Positions 24,455-32,674 of a stretch of DNA of 42,368 nt are shown one piece after another. The stretch covers positions 1-42,368 of the forward strand of contig JBAVEL010000163.1 of the NCBI GenBank assembly GCA_049587715.1, read 5' to 3'. The position numbers and the translations under genes are program-made. Each line of letters begins with the position of its first letter. The first letter of the stretch is position 1. The notes under the pieces are model-generated. The model saw nothing but the letters and a program-made list of their open reading frames with translations. It did not search any database and was not told where the DNA came from. The DNA is from JBAVEL01 sp049587715. GTDB lineage: Bacteria > Bacteroidota > Ignavibacteria > UBA10030 > UBA6906.

Positions 24455-25825
24455 TCAGCCCCTCCCTTTGCCCGTGAGGTGCGCCAGGGCCTCTTCGATC
24501 GTCTCCACCCCCACCACCGAAACACCCCCGGGAGGCCGGAGGGACCGGGCGCTCAGGCGGGGGACGATCACCCGCGTGAAACCCAGCTTGGACGCTTCCG
24601 CCACACGCTTCTCCATCTGCCCCACGGTCCGGATCTCCCCCCCCAGCCCCACCTCCCCCACCGACACGGTGAGGGAATCCACCGGCGCCTCCCTGAGACT
24701 CGAGACAATGGCGGCGGCCATCCCCAGATCGGCCGCCGGCTCCTCGATCCGGACCCCTCCCGCCACGTTCACGAAAACATCCGACTGCCCCAGATGGAGC
24801 CCCACTCTCCGCTCCAGAACGGCCAGGAGCATCTGCAGGCGCCTGGTGTCGAAGCCGTTGGAGGACCGCTGCGGGAGCCCGTACCGGGCCGGGGCCACCA
24901 GGGCCTGCAGTTCCAGGAGCAGGGGACGCGTTCCCTCCATGCTGCAGGTCACGGCCGAGCCCGCGGCGCCTGCGCTCCGCTCCGCCAGAAACACCTCCGA
25001 GGGGTTGGCCACCTCGGAGAGGCCCCGGTCGCGCATCTCGAAAATGCCGATCTCGTTCGTGGACCCGAACCTGTTCTTCACGGCCCGGAGAATCCTGTAG
25101 GAGTGGTGCCGGTCCCCTTCGAACTGGAGCACCGTGTCCACCATGTGCTCAATCACCCGCGGCCCGGCGATCACCCCCTCCTTGGTCACATGACCCACCA
25201 GAAAGACGGGCACCCCCCGCTCCTTCGCAAACCTCAGGAACGCCGAAGTGGCTTCCCGCACCTGGCTCACGGTGCCGGGGGCGCTCTCCAGTTCGGGCTG
25301 ATGCATGGTCTGCACGGAATCCACGATCACCAGATCGCAGGGGGAGGACTCCAGGAGCGGAACAATCACCGAGAGGTCCGTCTCGGGGAGGAGCAGCAGC
25401 CGCCGTGAGGGCGCCGTCTCCAGCCGCTCCGAGCGGAGCCGGATCTGGGCCGCCGACTCCTCGCCGGTAACATACATCGTGGTGCGGTCTCCGACTGCGG
25501 CGGCCATCTGCAACATGAGGGTGGATTTGCCGATGCCGGGATCCCCCCCCACCAGCACGACGGATCCCGCCACGATCCCGCCGCCCAGCACCCGGTCCAT
25601 CTCCGCAATGCGCGTGGAGATCCGGGGCTCTTCCGCCGTCTGCACCTCTGTAATGGGAATGGGCCGCACCTTCTTCCGGCCGCTTCCCCCGGGACCCGCG
25701 GTGCGGGAGGAGGTTTTCTCCTCCAGGAAGGTGTTCCACCCCCCGCAGTTGGGGCATTTCCCCACCCAGCGGGGGGATACACAGGCGCAGGCCTGGCAGG
25801 TGTATATGGTGCGGCTCTTGCTCAT
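24455..25825 (-). CDS. radA: DNA repair protein RadA
   Basis: RecA-like helicase that promotes branch migration in recombination intermediates. The 456-residue protein has an N-terminal C4 zinc finger (C10, C13, C24, C27), Walker A GGDPGIGKST at 93-102, the RadA-specific KNRFGSTNEIG motif and a C-terminal Lon-protease-like domain (GGVRIEEPAADLGMAAAIVSS, GEVGLGGEIR). Length is normal. The predicted -10 element ends only 12 bases before the ATG and no Shine-Dalgarno site is visible, so the mRNA may be nearly leaderless. It is the first gene of the leftward radA-mtaD-rdgB unit. Confidence 0.97.
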   Translation of the reverse strand: MSKSRTIYTCQACACVSPRWVGKCPNCGGWNTFLEEKTSSRTAGPGGSGRKKVRPIPITEVQTAEEPRISTRIAEMDRVLGGGIVAGSVVLVGGDPGIGKSTLMLQMAAAVGDRTTMYVTGEESAAQIRLRSERLETAPSRRLLLLPETDLSVIVPLLESSPCDLVIVDSVQTMHQPELESAPGTVSQVREATSAFLRFAKERGVPVFLVGHVTKEGVIAGPRVIEHMVDTVLQFEGDRHHSYRILRAVKNRFGSTNEIGIFEMRDRGLSEVANPSEVFLAERSAGAAGSAVTCSMEGTRPLLLELQALVAPARYGLPQRSSNGFDTRRLQMLLAVLERRVGLHLGQSDVFVNVAGGVRIEEPAADLGMAAAIVSSLREAPVDSLTVSVGEVGLGGEIRTVGQMEKRVAEASKLGFTRVIVPRLSARSLRPPGGVSVVGVETIEEALAHLTGKGRG

Positions 25826-25836
25826 ATCCGTGGGCC

Positions 25837-25865
25837 AATATACCCACGCCGTCCCAGAGATTCAA
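25837..25865 (-). promoter_or_regulatory. Predicted radA promoter
   Basis: Reading leftwards, TTGAAT (25865-25860), 17 bases and TATATT (25842-25837) give a start near 25830, about five bases ahead of the radA ATG. A 5-bp inverted repeat GTGGG/CCCAC spans the -10 box. Confidence 0.55.
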
Positions 25866-25879
25866 CGAATCCCCGTTTC

Positions 25880-25908
25880 TTGATTCTGGGGCCGGAAACA
25901 TTTAGGTT
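25880..25908 (+). promoter_or_regulatory. Possible promoter of the tandem BNR genes
   Basis: TTGATT (25880-25885), 17 bases and TAGGTT (25903-25908) lie about 40 bases ahead of the first BNR gene. The -10 match is weak, but the spacing equals that of the other sites. Confidence 0.35.
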
Positions 25909-25948
25909 TTAGGATGTCGATTCCCTTGCACAATTCCGACGTGCGGTC

Positions 25949-28900
25949 ATGATGAGACACCCGCGGATTCTCCTTCTCCTCCTTTGTGTGATGCCGGCGG
26001 CACACCCCGCCGCCCAGCCGTGGATGGAGGGCCTCCCCGAGGGGGAGCGCGATTTCAACGCCATCCGCTCGGCCTTCGAGGAATACTGGAAAGGCCGCGA
26101 CCACAAGGAAAAGGGAAAGGGGTGGAAGCCCTTCAAGAGGTGGGAGTGGTTCTGGGCCCAGCGCGTCCACCCCGGCGGGATCCTCCCCGAGCCGGGACAC
26201 CTCTACGAGGAATACATCCGGATCGCCTCCCGCCGCGGAAAGGCGACCTCCTCCTTCTCGGGAAACTGGACGGAGATGGGCCCCTCCGCCTCCCCGGGCG
26301 GCTACGCGGGGCTGGGGCGCATCAACTGCGTCCGCACCGATCCCCTCCATGCCTCGGTCATCTGGGCGGGCTCGGCCAGCGGGGGGCTCTGGAAATCCAC
26401 GAACAGCGGCGGCTCCTGGGTCACCGCAACCGATGAGCTCCCCTCCCTGGGTGTCACGGACATCGCCATCCATCCCACCGCGCCCCAGACCATGTACATT
26501 GCCACGGGGGATGGCGACGCGGGCGACACCTACAGCGTGGGGGTGCTCAAGTCCACCGACGGCGGCGCATCCTGGAATACCACGGGACTCGGCTGGCAGG
26601 TTTCCCAGACCCGCCGCATCAGCCGGCTGCTCATGCACCCGTCGGATCCCAACACGCTGCTCGCGGCGGGCACCGCGGGCATCCACAAGACCACCAACGG
26701 GGGCGGCTCCTGGACGCAGGTCAGCACCCTCGGCATGAAGGACATGGAGTTCAGGCCCGGCACTCCCTCCACCATCTACGCCTCCCGGTCCAACGGACAG
26801 GTCTACCGCTCCACCAACACGGGCGGTGCCTGGACGCAGCTCTCGAACGGGATTCCCACCAGCGGCGGGCGCGTGGCCCTGGGGGTCACCCCCGCGGACG
26901 GAGCGGTGGTGTACGCCCTCTATGCACTCTCCTCCAACTCCGGTTTCTCGGGGCTCTACCGATCCTCGGACGCGGGCACATCCTGGGCCCTCATGTCCTC
27001 GACTCCCAACCTGCTGGGGTGGTCCGAAACGGGATCCGACGCGGGGGGGCAGGGATGGTATGACCTGGCCGTGGCGGTCTCCCAGACCAACCCCCTGGAG
27101 GTGTACGTGGGAGGGGTCAACAACTGGAAATCCACCGACGGCGGCGCAACCTGGAACATCATCTCCATGTGGTACGGCACGGGGGGCATCCCCGAGGTGC
27201 ATGCCGACCAGCACGATCTCTGTTTCGTCCCCGGCACATCCACCCTCTATGCGGGGAATGACGGAGGGGTCTATCGCACCGTCAACGGGGGATCCACCTG
27301 GACCTGGCTGGGGAGCGGGCTCCGCTGCACGCAGTTCTACCGGCTGGGGGTGTCGCAGACGAGCGCGGGAGTGCTGATTGCCGGCTCCCAGGACAATGGC
27401 ACGAAGGCCCTCGGCGCCGGGATCTGGGACGATGTGATCGGGGGGGACGGGATGGAGTGCATTGTGGACTATACCAATGCCTCCATCATGTACGGGTCCC
27501 TGTACTACGGGGACCTCTACCGTTCCACCAACGGGGGAACATCCTTCTCCTACATCAGCGGGGGGATTTCCGAGTCGGGCTCATGGGTGACCCCCTACGC
27601 CCTCCACCCCTCGAATCCCTCCATCCTCTATGCGGGCTACACGAACGTGTGGAAGAGCACCAACCGGGGGGGCTCCTGGACTTCAGTGAGCAGCTTTTCC
27701 TCGGGAACGCTGGACGGCATCGCCATCGCCCCCTCGGATCCCTCCGTCATCTATCTCAGCAACGGGAGCGCCCTTTTCCGGACAACCGACGGGGGCGCTT
27801 CCGGATGGAGCTCCCTGGCCTCCCCCACGGGGAACTTCATCACCTCCATCGCCGTCCATCCCGGCTCTCCGTTCACGCTCTGGGTGACCGCCTCGGGCTA
27901 TAGTTCCGGGGCCAAGGTGTATGCCTCCACCGACGGCGGCTCCACCTGGAGCAACATCTCGGGGTCCCTGCCCAACGTCCCCGCCAATACGGTGGTGTAC
28001 GAGGAGGAATCCCCCGGGCGTCTGTATGTGGGCACCGACATCGGCGTCTGGTACAGGGACAACACGACCGCCGACTGGGTGGACTTCAACACGGGACTGG
28101 CCAACGTGGTGGTGAACGAGTTGGAGATTCAGAAGAGCTCCGGGAGGATCCGGGCCGCCACTTTCGGGCGGGGCATCTGGGAGTCGGACCTCGTGCCCGC
28201 CTCCGCTCCCCTGGCCGGGGTCTCCCCCGATTCCCTGACGGCGTCTCTGGAACAGGGGGACAGCACGGTCCAGACCCTCACGATCTCCAACGGAGGAGGG
28301 CTCCCGCTTCTCTGGAGCATCGGCACGGGCGCTCCTCCCGCCCCGTGGATCAGGGCAGTACCCGCATCCGGCACCGTGGGGCCGGGTCTCTCCCAGCCGG
28401 TCTCCGTCACGCTCCATACGCCGGGCCCTCCGGGCACGGTGCACAGGGAAACACTCCTGGTCGCCTCCAACGACACACTGCATCCCGTGAAGCAGGTGGG
28501 CGTCCGCGTCACGGTTCTCGTTCCCACACAGACCGTACAGGTTCCCGTGAGGGAGGACTGGAACCTCATCTCGGTCCCGGTCCGGGCATCCGACATGCGG
28601 AAGACGACTCTCTTCCCCCTGGCGGTCTCCCCCGCCTACAGCTTCGGCATGGCCCCGGGATACGAGCTGCGCGACACCCTCCGTACCCGTTGGGGCTACT
28701 GGCTGAAGTTCCCCGCCGCCGGGAGCGCGCCCGTAACGGGTGAGCCTGTCTCCGCCGACACCATTCCCGTGGAGCCCGGCTGGAATCTCATAGGGTCGGT
28801 GACCGCCCCCACTGTGGTCTGGGCGGTGATCCCCCTCGGCACCACGGTGGAGTCTCCTTTCTACGATTTCGCAACGGGCGGTTATGCGGTGCTGGACACG

Positions 28901-28993
28901 CTGCTCCCGGGACGGGGATCCTGGGTGAAGGTCTCCACCGGAGGGTCGCTCCTTCTCGGCACCCCCGCCCGCGGCCTTCTCCGGCGCCCCTGA
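25949..28993 (+). CDS. Secreted BNR-repeat propeller protein, paralogue 1
   Basis: A 1014-residue exoprotein: signal peptide ending at HPAAAQ-like residues, then a conserved N-terminal segment with KGKGWKPFKRWEWFW, then about eleven Asp-box repeats (such as GLWKSTNSGGSWVT, VLKSTDGGASWNTT and VYRTVNGGSTWTWLG) predicted to form sortilin-like propeller blades. After about residue 750 comes an Ig-like (HYDIN/ASPM type) domain with LTISNGGGLPLLWSI. Two related C-terminal modules follow (DWNLISVPV and GWNLIGSV, each ending in a G-W or G-Y-W strand). There is no T9SS or FlgD-like sorting domain, unlike its neighbour. Function unknown; probably cell-surface or secreted adhesion or carbohydrate binding. 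Confidence 0.85.
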   Translation: MMRHPRILLLLLCVMPAAHPAAQPWMEGLPEGERDFNAIRSAFEEYWKGRDHKEKGKGWKPFKRWEWFWAQRVHPGGILPEPGHLYEEYIRIASRRGKATSSFSGNWTEMGPSASPGGYAGLGRINCVRTDPLHASVIWAGSASGGLWKSTNSGGSWVTATDELPSLGVTDIAIHPTAPQTMYIATGDGDAGDTYSVGVLKSTDGGASWNTTGLGWQVSQTRRISRLLMHPSDPNTLLAAGTAGIHKTTNGGGSWTQVSTLGMKDMEFRPGTPSTIYASRSNGQVYRSTNTGGAWTQLSNGIPTSGGRVALGVTPADGAVVYALYALSSNSGFSGLYRSSDAGTSWALMSSTPNLLGWSETGSDAGGQGWYDLAVAVSQTNPLEVYVGGVNNWKSTDGGATWNIISMWYGTGGIPEVHADQHDLCFVPGTSTLYAGNDGGVYRTVNGGSTWTWLGSGLRCTQFYRLGVSQTSAGVLIAGSQDNGTKALGAGIWDDVIGGDGMECIVDYTNASIMYGSLYYGDLYRSTNGGTSFSYISGGISESGSWVTPYALHPSNPSILYAGYTNVWKSTNRGGSWTSVSSFSSGTLDGIAIAPSDPSVIYLSNGSALFRTTDGGASGWSSLASPTGNFITSIAVHPGSPFTLWVTASGYSSGAKVYASTDGGSTWSNISGSLPNVPANTVVYEEESPGRLYVGTDIGVWYRDNTTADWVDFNTGLANVVVNELEIQKSSGRIRAATFGRGIWESDLVPASAPLAGVSPDSLTASLEQGDSTVQTLTISNGGGLPLLWSIGTGAPPAPWIRAVPASGTVGPGLSQPVSVTLHTPGPPGTVHRETLLVASNDTLHPVKQVGVRVTVLVPTQTVQVPVREDWNLISVPVRASDMRKTTLFPLAVSPAYSFGMAPGYELRDTLRTRWGYWLKFPAAGSAPVTGEPVSADTIPVEPGWNLIGSVTAPTVVWAVIPLGTTVESPFYDFATGGYAVLDTLLPGRGSWVKVSTGGSLLLGTPARGLLRRP

Positions 28994-29017
28994 GTGTCAT
29001 CACACACGAGGCACGAC

Positions 29018-32000
29018 ATGAAGCGCACACACACCATCCTGCTCCTCGGGGCTCTTCTGGGGGGAACAATGCCCATCCTCCGGGCCCAGCCCTGGCTGGA
29101 GGGACTCCCCGAAGGGGAGCGGAACTTCCATTCCGTCCGGAGCGCCTTCTATTCCTGGTGGGACGGAAGGGACTCCACGCAGAAGGGAAAGGGATGGAAA
29201 CAGTTCAAGCGCTGGGAGTGGTTCTGGGAACAGCGGGTCTGGCCCTCGGGGGAGTTCCCCGACCCCATGCAGCTCTGGAATGAAAGCCGGAGGGTGCGCC
29301 CGCCGGGTGCGGCAGCCGGGGCGCAGAATGCGGGAAACTGGTCCGAGATGGGGCCCGGGGAGTCTCCCGGAGGGTACGCGGGTCTGGGACGCCTGAATTG
29401 CGTGCGCGTCAACCCCCTCAACCCCGATATCCTCTGGGTGGGATCCGCCAGCGGAGGCCTCTGGAAATCCCCCGACGGCGGGTGGACCTGGAGCACGCAG
29501 ACCGATGAGCTTCCGAGCATCGGGGTCACCGACCTTGTGATCCAACCCTCCGACACCTCCATCATGTATCTGGCAACGGGAGACGGGGACGCGGGGGACA
29601 CCTACTCGGTGGGAATCCTCAAATCCACGGACGCGGGCGAAACCTGGAACACCACGGGCCTGGCCTGGTCCACCTCCCAGACACGGCGCATCAGCCGCCT
29701 GCTCATGCATCCTTCCGATCCCCTGACCCTGATCGCGGCGGGAAGCGGCATCCACAAGACCACCGACGGAGGCGCCACCTGGGCGCAGGTGCAGAGCGGC
29801 ACGTTCCGGGACATGGAGTTCCGGCCCGATGACCCCTCGGTGCTCTACGCCTCGGGGGCCTCGGGCTCGATCCATCGCTCCACCAACGGAGGGAATTCCT
29901 GGCTCCCCGTGACCGCAGGGCTCCCCGGAGGAGGGGGGCGGGTCGCCCTCGGCGTCACCCCCGCCGCTCCCGCCTATGTGTACGCCCTCTTCGCCTCGAG
30001 CAGTTCCTCCGGGTTTCAGGGTTTCTACCGCTCCACCGACGGGGGCGCCACCTGGAGTCTCCGTTCCTCGTCGCCCAACATTCTGGGCTGGTCGGAGACG
30101 GGATCCGACGGTGGCGGACAGGGATGGTATGACCTCTGCATGGCCGTCTCGGAGTTCAACCCCGGGGAGGTCTATACGGGGGGAATCAATGCATGGAAAT
30201 CCACCGACGGCGGTCTCACCTGGCGGCTGGCCTCCTTCTGGTACGGTATCGGGGGGGTGAGCACGGTCCACGCCGACCAGCATGATTTCCATTTCGTGCC
30301 CGGCTCCGACATCCTCTATGCGGGGAACGACGGGGGCATCTACCGCACCGTGGACGGGGCCGCCACCTGGCAATGGCTCGGCAGCGGCCTCAGGCCCACG
30401 CAGTTCTACCGGCTGGGCCTCTCGGCCACCGATCCCGGTCTGCTGATCGCGGGCTCGCAGGACAACGGCACCAAGGCCCTGGCCGCGGGGTCCTGGAACG
30501 ATGTCCTGGGTGGGGACGGGATGGAGGCGATGGTGGACCACACCAATCCCCTCGTCATGTACGGGTCCCTCTACTACGGCGACATCTACAGGAGCGTGAA
30601 CGGGGGCTCCTCCTTCTCCCTGATCTCGGGGGGCATCCCCGAGACGGGCGCATGGGTCACCCCCTACATCATGCATCCCTCCAACCACCTTCTGCTCTAT
30701 GCCGGGTACACCAGCGTCTGGAAGAGCGCCGACGGGGGATCCACCTGGCAGTCCATCGGCTCTCCCGGAGGAGGCACCCTCACCATCCTGGCATCCGCCC
30801 CCTCGGATCCCCGGGTGATCTATGCGGGGCGGGGAAGTTCTCTCGCCCGGACCACGGATGGCGGCGCCACATCCTGGCAACCCGTTCCTGTTCCCACCTC
30901 CTCGGCCTCCCTCACCTATCTGGCGGTGCATCCCCAGGATCCCCTCCACCTCTGGGTCACCTGCTCGGGATACTCCGCCCCCAACAAGGTGTTCGAGTCC
31001 ACGGACGGCGGCTGGAGCTGGACCAACATTTCCGGGTCCCTCCCCAATGTCCCCGTCAACTGCATCGTGTACCAGAACAACTCCCCCGAGCGGGTGTATG
31101 TGGGCACCGACATCGGGGTCTGGTACCGGGACCTGACGCATCCCGACTGGCAGGACTTCAACAACGGGCTGGCGAACGTGGTGGTAAGCGAGCTGGAGAT
31201 TCAGGATGCGGCGCGGAAACTGCGGGCCGCCACCTACGGGCGGGGCATCTGGGAATCGGACCTGCTCCCCAACCAGGGAGTGGTGATCGGGGCCTCCCCC
31301 GGCACTCTGGACTTCGGGCCCCTGGAGGCCGCCGCGGGATCCGACACCGCCCGGATCACCGTGGCAAGCTACGGCACCGACACCCTGGAGGTAACCTCCG
31401 TGGGGGGAACCACACCCGCGTTCCGGCTGGTGGATGTTCCCCCGCTCCCCGCCCGCCTGGGTCCCGGCTCTTCCCTCTCCTTTTCCGTGGTCTTCGCCCC
31501 CTCCTCCCACGGCGCCTGCACCGACTCCCTGACGATCGGGAGCAACGCTCCGCAGGTTCTGCGGGTGTTTCTGAAGGGACGGGGGGTGGAGATCGGCCGC
31601 GCGGCTCCGGGCCTCATCTATGCGGCATCCTCCCAGGGCGGGGGATCCCTCTACACCCTGAACCCCGCCACGGCGGCTCCCACCCTCGTGGGACCCCTCA
31701 GGATCCCCGAGCTGCACGGGCTGGGCATCCACCCCTCCAGCGGCGAGTTGTACGGAGCGGCCACGGGAAGCAGCAAGACGTTCTTCTATAGAGTGAGCAG
31801 CTCCTACGGGGAGACCCTCCCTTGCGCCGCGGTGCCCCTCGGGAACATGCGGGCCTTCGCCTTTGCCGGAGCCGGCTCCCTCTTCGGCGGCACATCCACG
31901 GGCCGTCTCTACCGGCTGGATCTCTCATCCGCCGACACCGTGTACGTGGGAACGGCTCCGGGACTGGTCTATGCCGCCTTCTCCTTCCAGCCCGGCACCG

Positions 32001-32617
32001 GGGAACTCTGGGCCTCCGTCCGCCCCCCCGTTGCCAACAGGGACAGGATCTACAGGGTGAACACCTCCACCGGAGCGGCCCTCCTGGTGGGAAGCGTGGG
32101 GGACGGCGTCATCACCCCGTCCATCGCCTTCGGACCCACGGGAATCCTCTACGGACTGAAGGGATTCAGTTCCATCACGAACACGATCATCACCATCGAC
32201 ACATCCGGCGGGACGGGCACGCTGCTCGGCTCCACGGGGATGAGCGGCCTTCTGGCCATCACCATGCGGACGGATTCCCTCGTGACCGGAGCGGGAGAGC
32301 CCGCGCCGGAAGGCGTCCCCTCCGGCTTCGCCCTCGGGCCCGCCTGGCCCAACCCTTTCAATCCCTCCACACGCATGCGGGTGGAGCTCCCGGGCGCCGC
32401 CGACCTGGAGCTGCGGGTGTTCGACCTGCTCGGGCGGCCCGTGGCCCTGCTCGCCTCGGGGACTTTCCCCGCGGGGTACCATGACGCGGTGTGGGACGGG
32501 AGAAGCGACTCCGGACAGCGGGTTTCCAGCGGCATCTACATTGCGCGCCTGGAAGCCCGGCCGGAGGGGCATGGCACGCCCTTCAGGGCGCTCCGCAAGC
32601 TCCTTCTCATGAAATAA
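29018..32617 (+). CDS. Secreted BNR-repeat propeller protein with FlgD/T9SS-type C-terminus, paralogue 2
   Basis: A 1199-residue paralogue of the preceding gene, nearly collinear over the first ~750 residues: signal peptide, KGKGWKQFKRWEWFW segment and eleven Asp-box repeats at matching places. It then diverges. An Ig-like domain (LDFGPLEAAAGSDTARITVASYG) is followed by a second small propeller-like stretch (LIYAASSQGGGSLYTLNP). It ends with the sorting-type domain PAWPNPFNPSTRMRVELP ... VFDLLGRPVALL ... WDGRSDSGQRVSSGIYIARL ... LLLMK. That ending is the type A sorting/FlgD-like domain used by T9SS bacteria. The ATG at 29018 is chosen for the signal peptide; a GTG 24 bases earlier would add eight residues. 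Confidence 0.88.
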   Translation: MKRTHTILLLGALLGGTMPILRAQPWLEGLPEGERNFHSVRSAFYSWWDGRDSTQKGKGWKQFKRWEWFWEQRVWPSGEFPDPMQLWNESRRVRPPGAAAGAQNAGNWSEMGPGESPGGYAGLGRLNCVRVNPLNPDILWVGSASGGLWKSPDGGWTWSTQTDELPSIGVTDLVIQPSDTSIMYLATGDGDAGDTYSVGILKSTDAGETWNTTGLAWSTSQTRRISRLLMHPSDPLTLIAAGSGIHKTTDGGATWAQVQSGTFRDMEFRPDDPSVLYASGASGSIHRSTNGGNSWLPVTAGLPGGGGRVALGVTPAAPAYVYALFASSSSSGFQGFYRSTDGGATWSLRSSSPNILGWSETGSDGGGQGWYDLCMAVSEFNPGEVYTGGINAWKSTDGGLTWRLASFWYGIGGVSTVHADQHDFHFVPGSDILYAGNDGGIYRTVDGAATWQWLGSGLRPTQFYRLGLSATDPGLLIAGSQDNGTKALAAGSWNDVLGGDGMEAMVDHTNPLVMYGSLYYGDIYRSVNGGSSFSLISGGIPETGAWVTPYIMHPSNHLLLYAGYTSVWKSADGGSTWQSIGSPGGGTLTILASAPSDPRVIYAGRGSSLARTTDGGATSWQPVPVPTSSASLTYLAVHPQDPLHLWVTCSGYSAPNKVFESTDGGWSWTNISGSLPNVPVNCIVYQNNSPERVYVGTDIGVWYRDLTHPDWQDFNNGLANVVVSELEIQDAARKLRAATYGRGIWESDLLPNQGVVIGASPGTLDFGPLEAAAGSDTARITVASYGTDTLEVTSVGGTTPAFRLVDVPPLPARLGPGSSLSFSVVFAPSSHGACTDSLTIGSNAPQVLRVFLKGRGVEIGRAAPGLIYAASSQGGGSLYTLNPATAAPTLVGPLRIPELHGLGIHPSSGELYGAATGSSKTFFYRVSSSYGETLPCAAVPLGNMRAFAFAGAGSLFGGTSTGRLYRLDLSSADTVYVGTAPGLVYAAFSFQPGTGELWASVRPPVANRDRIYRVNTSTGAALLVGSVGDGVITPSIAFGPTGILYGLKGFSSITNTIITIDTSGGTGTLLGSTGMSGLLAITMRTDSLVTGAGEPAPEGVPSGFALGPAWPNPFNPSTRMRVELPGAADLELRVFDLLGRPVALLASGTFPAGYHDAVWDGRSDSGQRVSSGIYIARLEARPEGHGTPFRALRKLLLMK

Positions 32618-32625
32618 GCCCACGC

Positions 32626-32656
32626 GGGACTCCCCCCATCCTGTGGGGGGAGTCCC
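32626..32656 (+). terminator. Perfect 13-bp hairpin between BNR paralogue 2 and the GH10-like gene
   Basis: GGGACTCCCCCCA (32626-32638) pairs fully with TGGGGGGAGTCCC (32644-32656) around a 5-base loop. It lies nine bases after the BNR stop and 18 bases before the next start. No T-run follows, so it may attenuate read-through or protect the upstream message rather than terminate. Confidence 0.5.
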
Positions 32657-32674
32657 CGATACTCACGCCGCCTC

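Noticed and set aside
29000..31732. 910-codon minus-strand open frame over BNR paralogue 2
   Set aside because: Antisense shadow caused by high GC and repeats. The plus strand encodes clear Asp-box repeats and a signal peptide.
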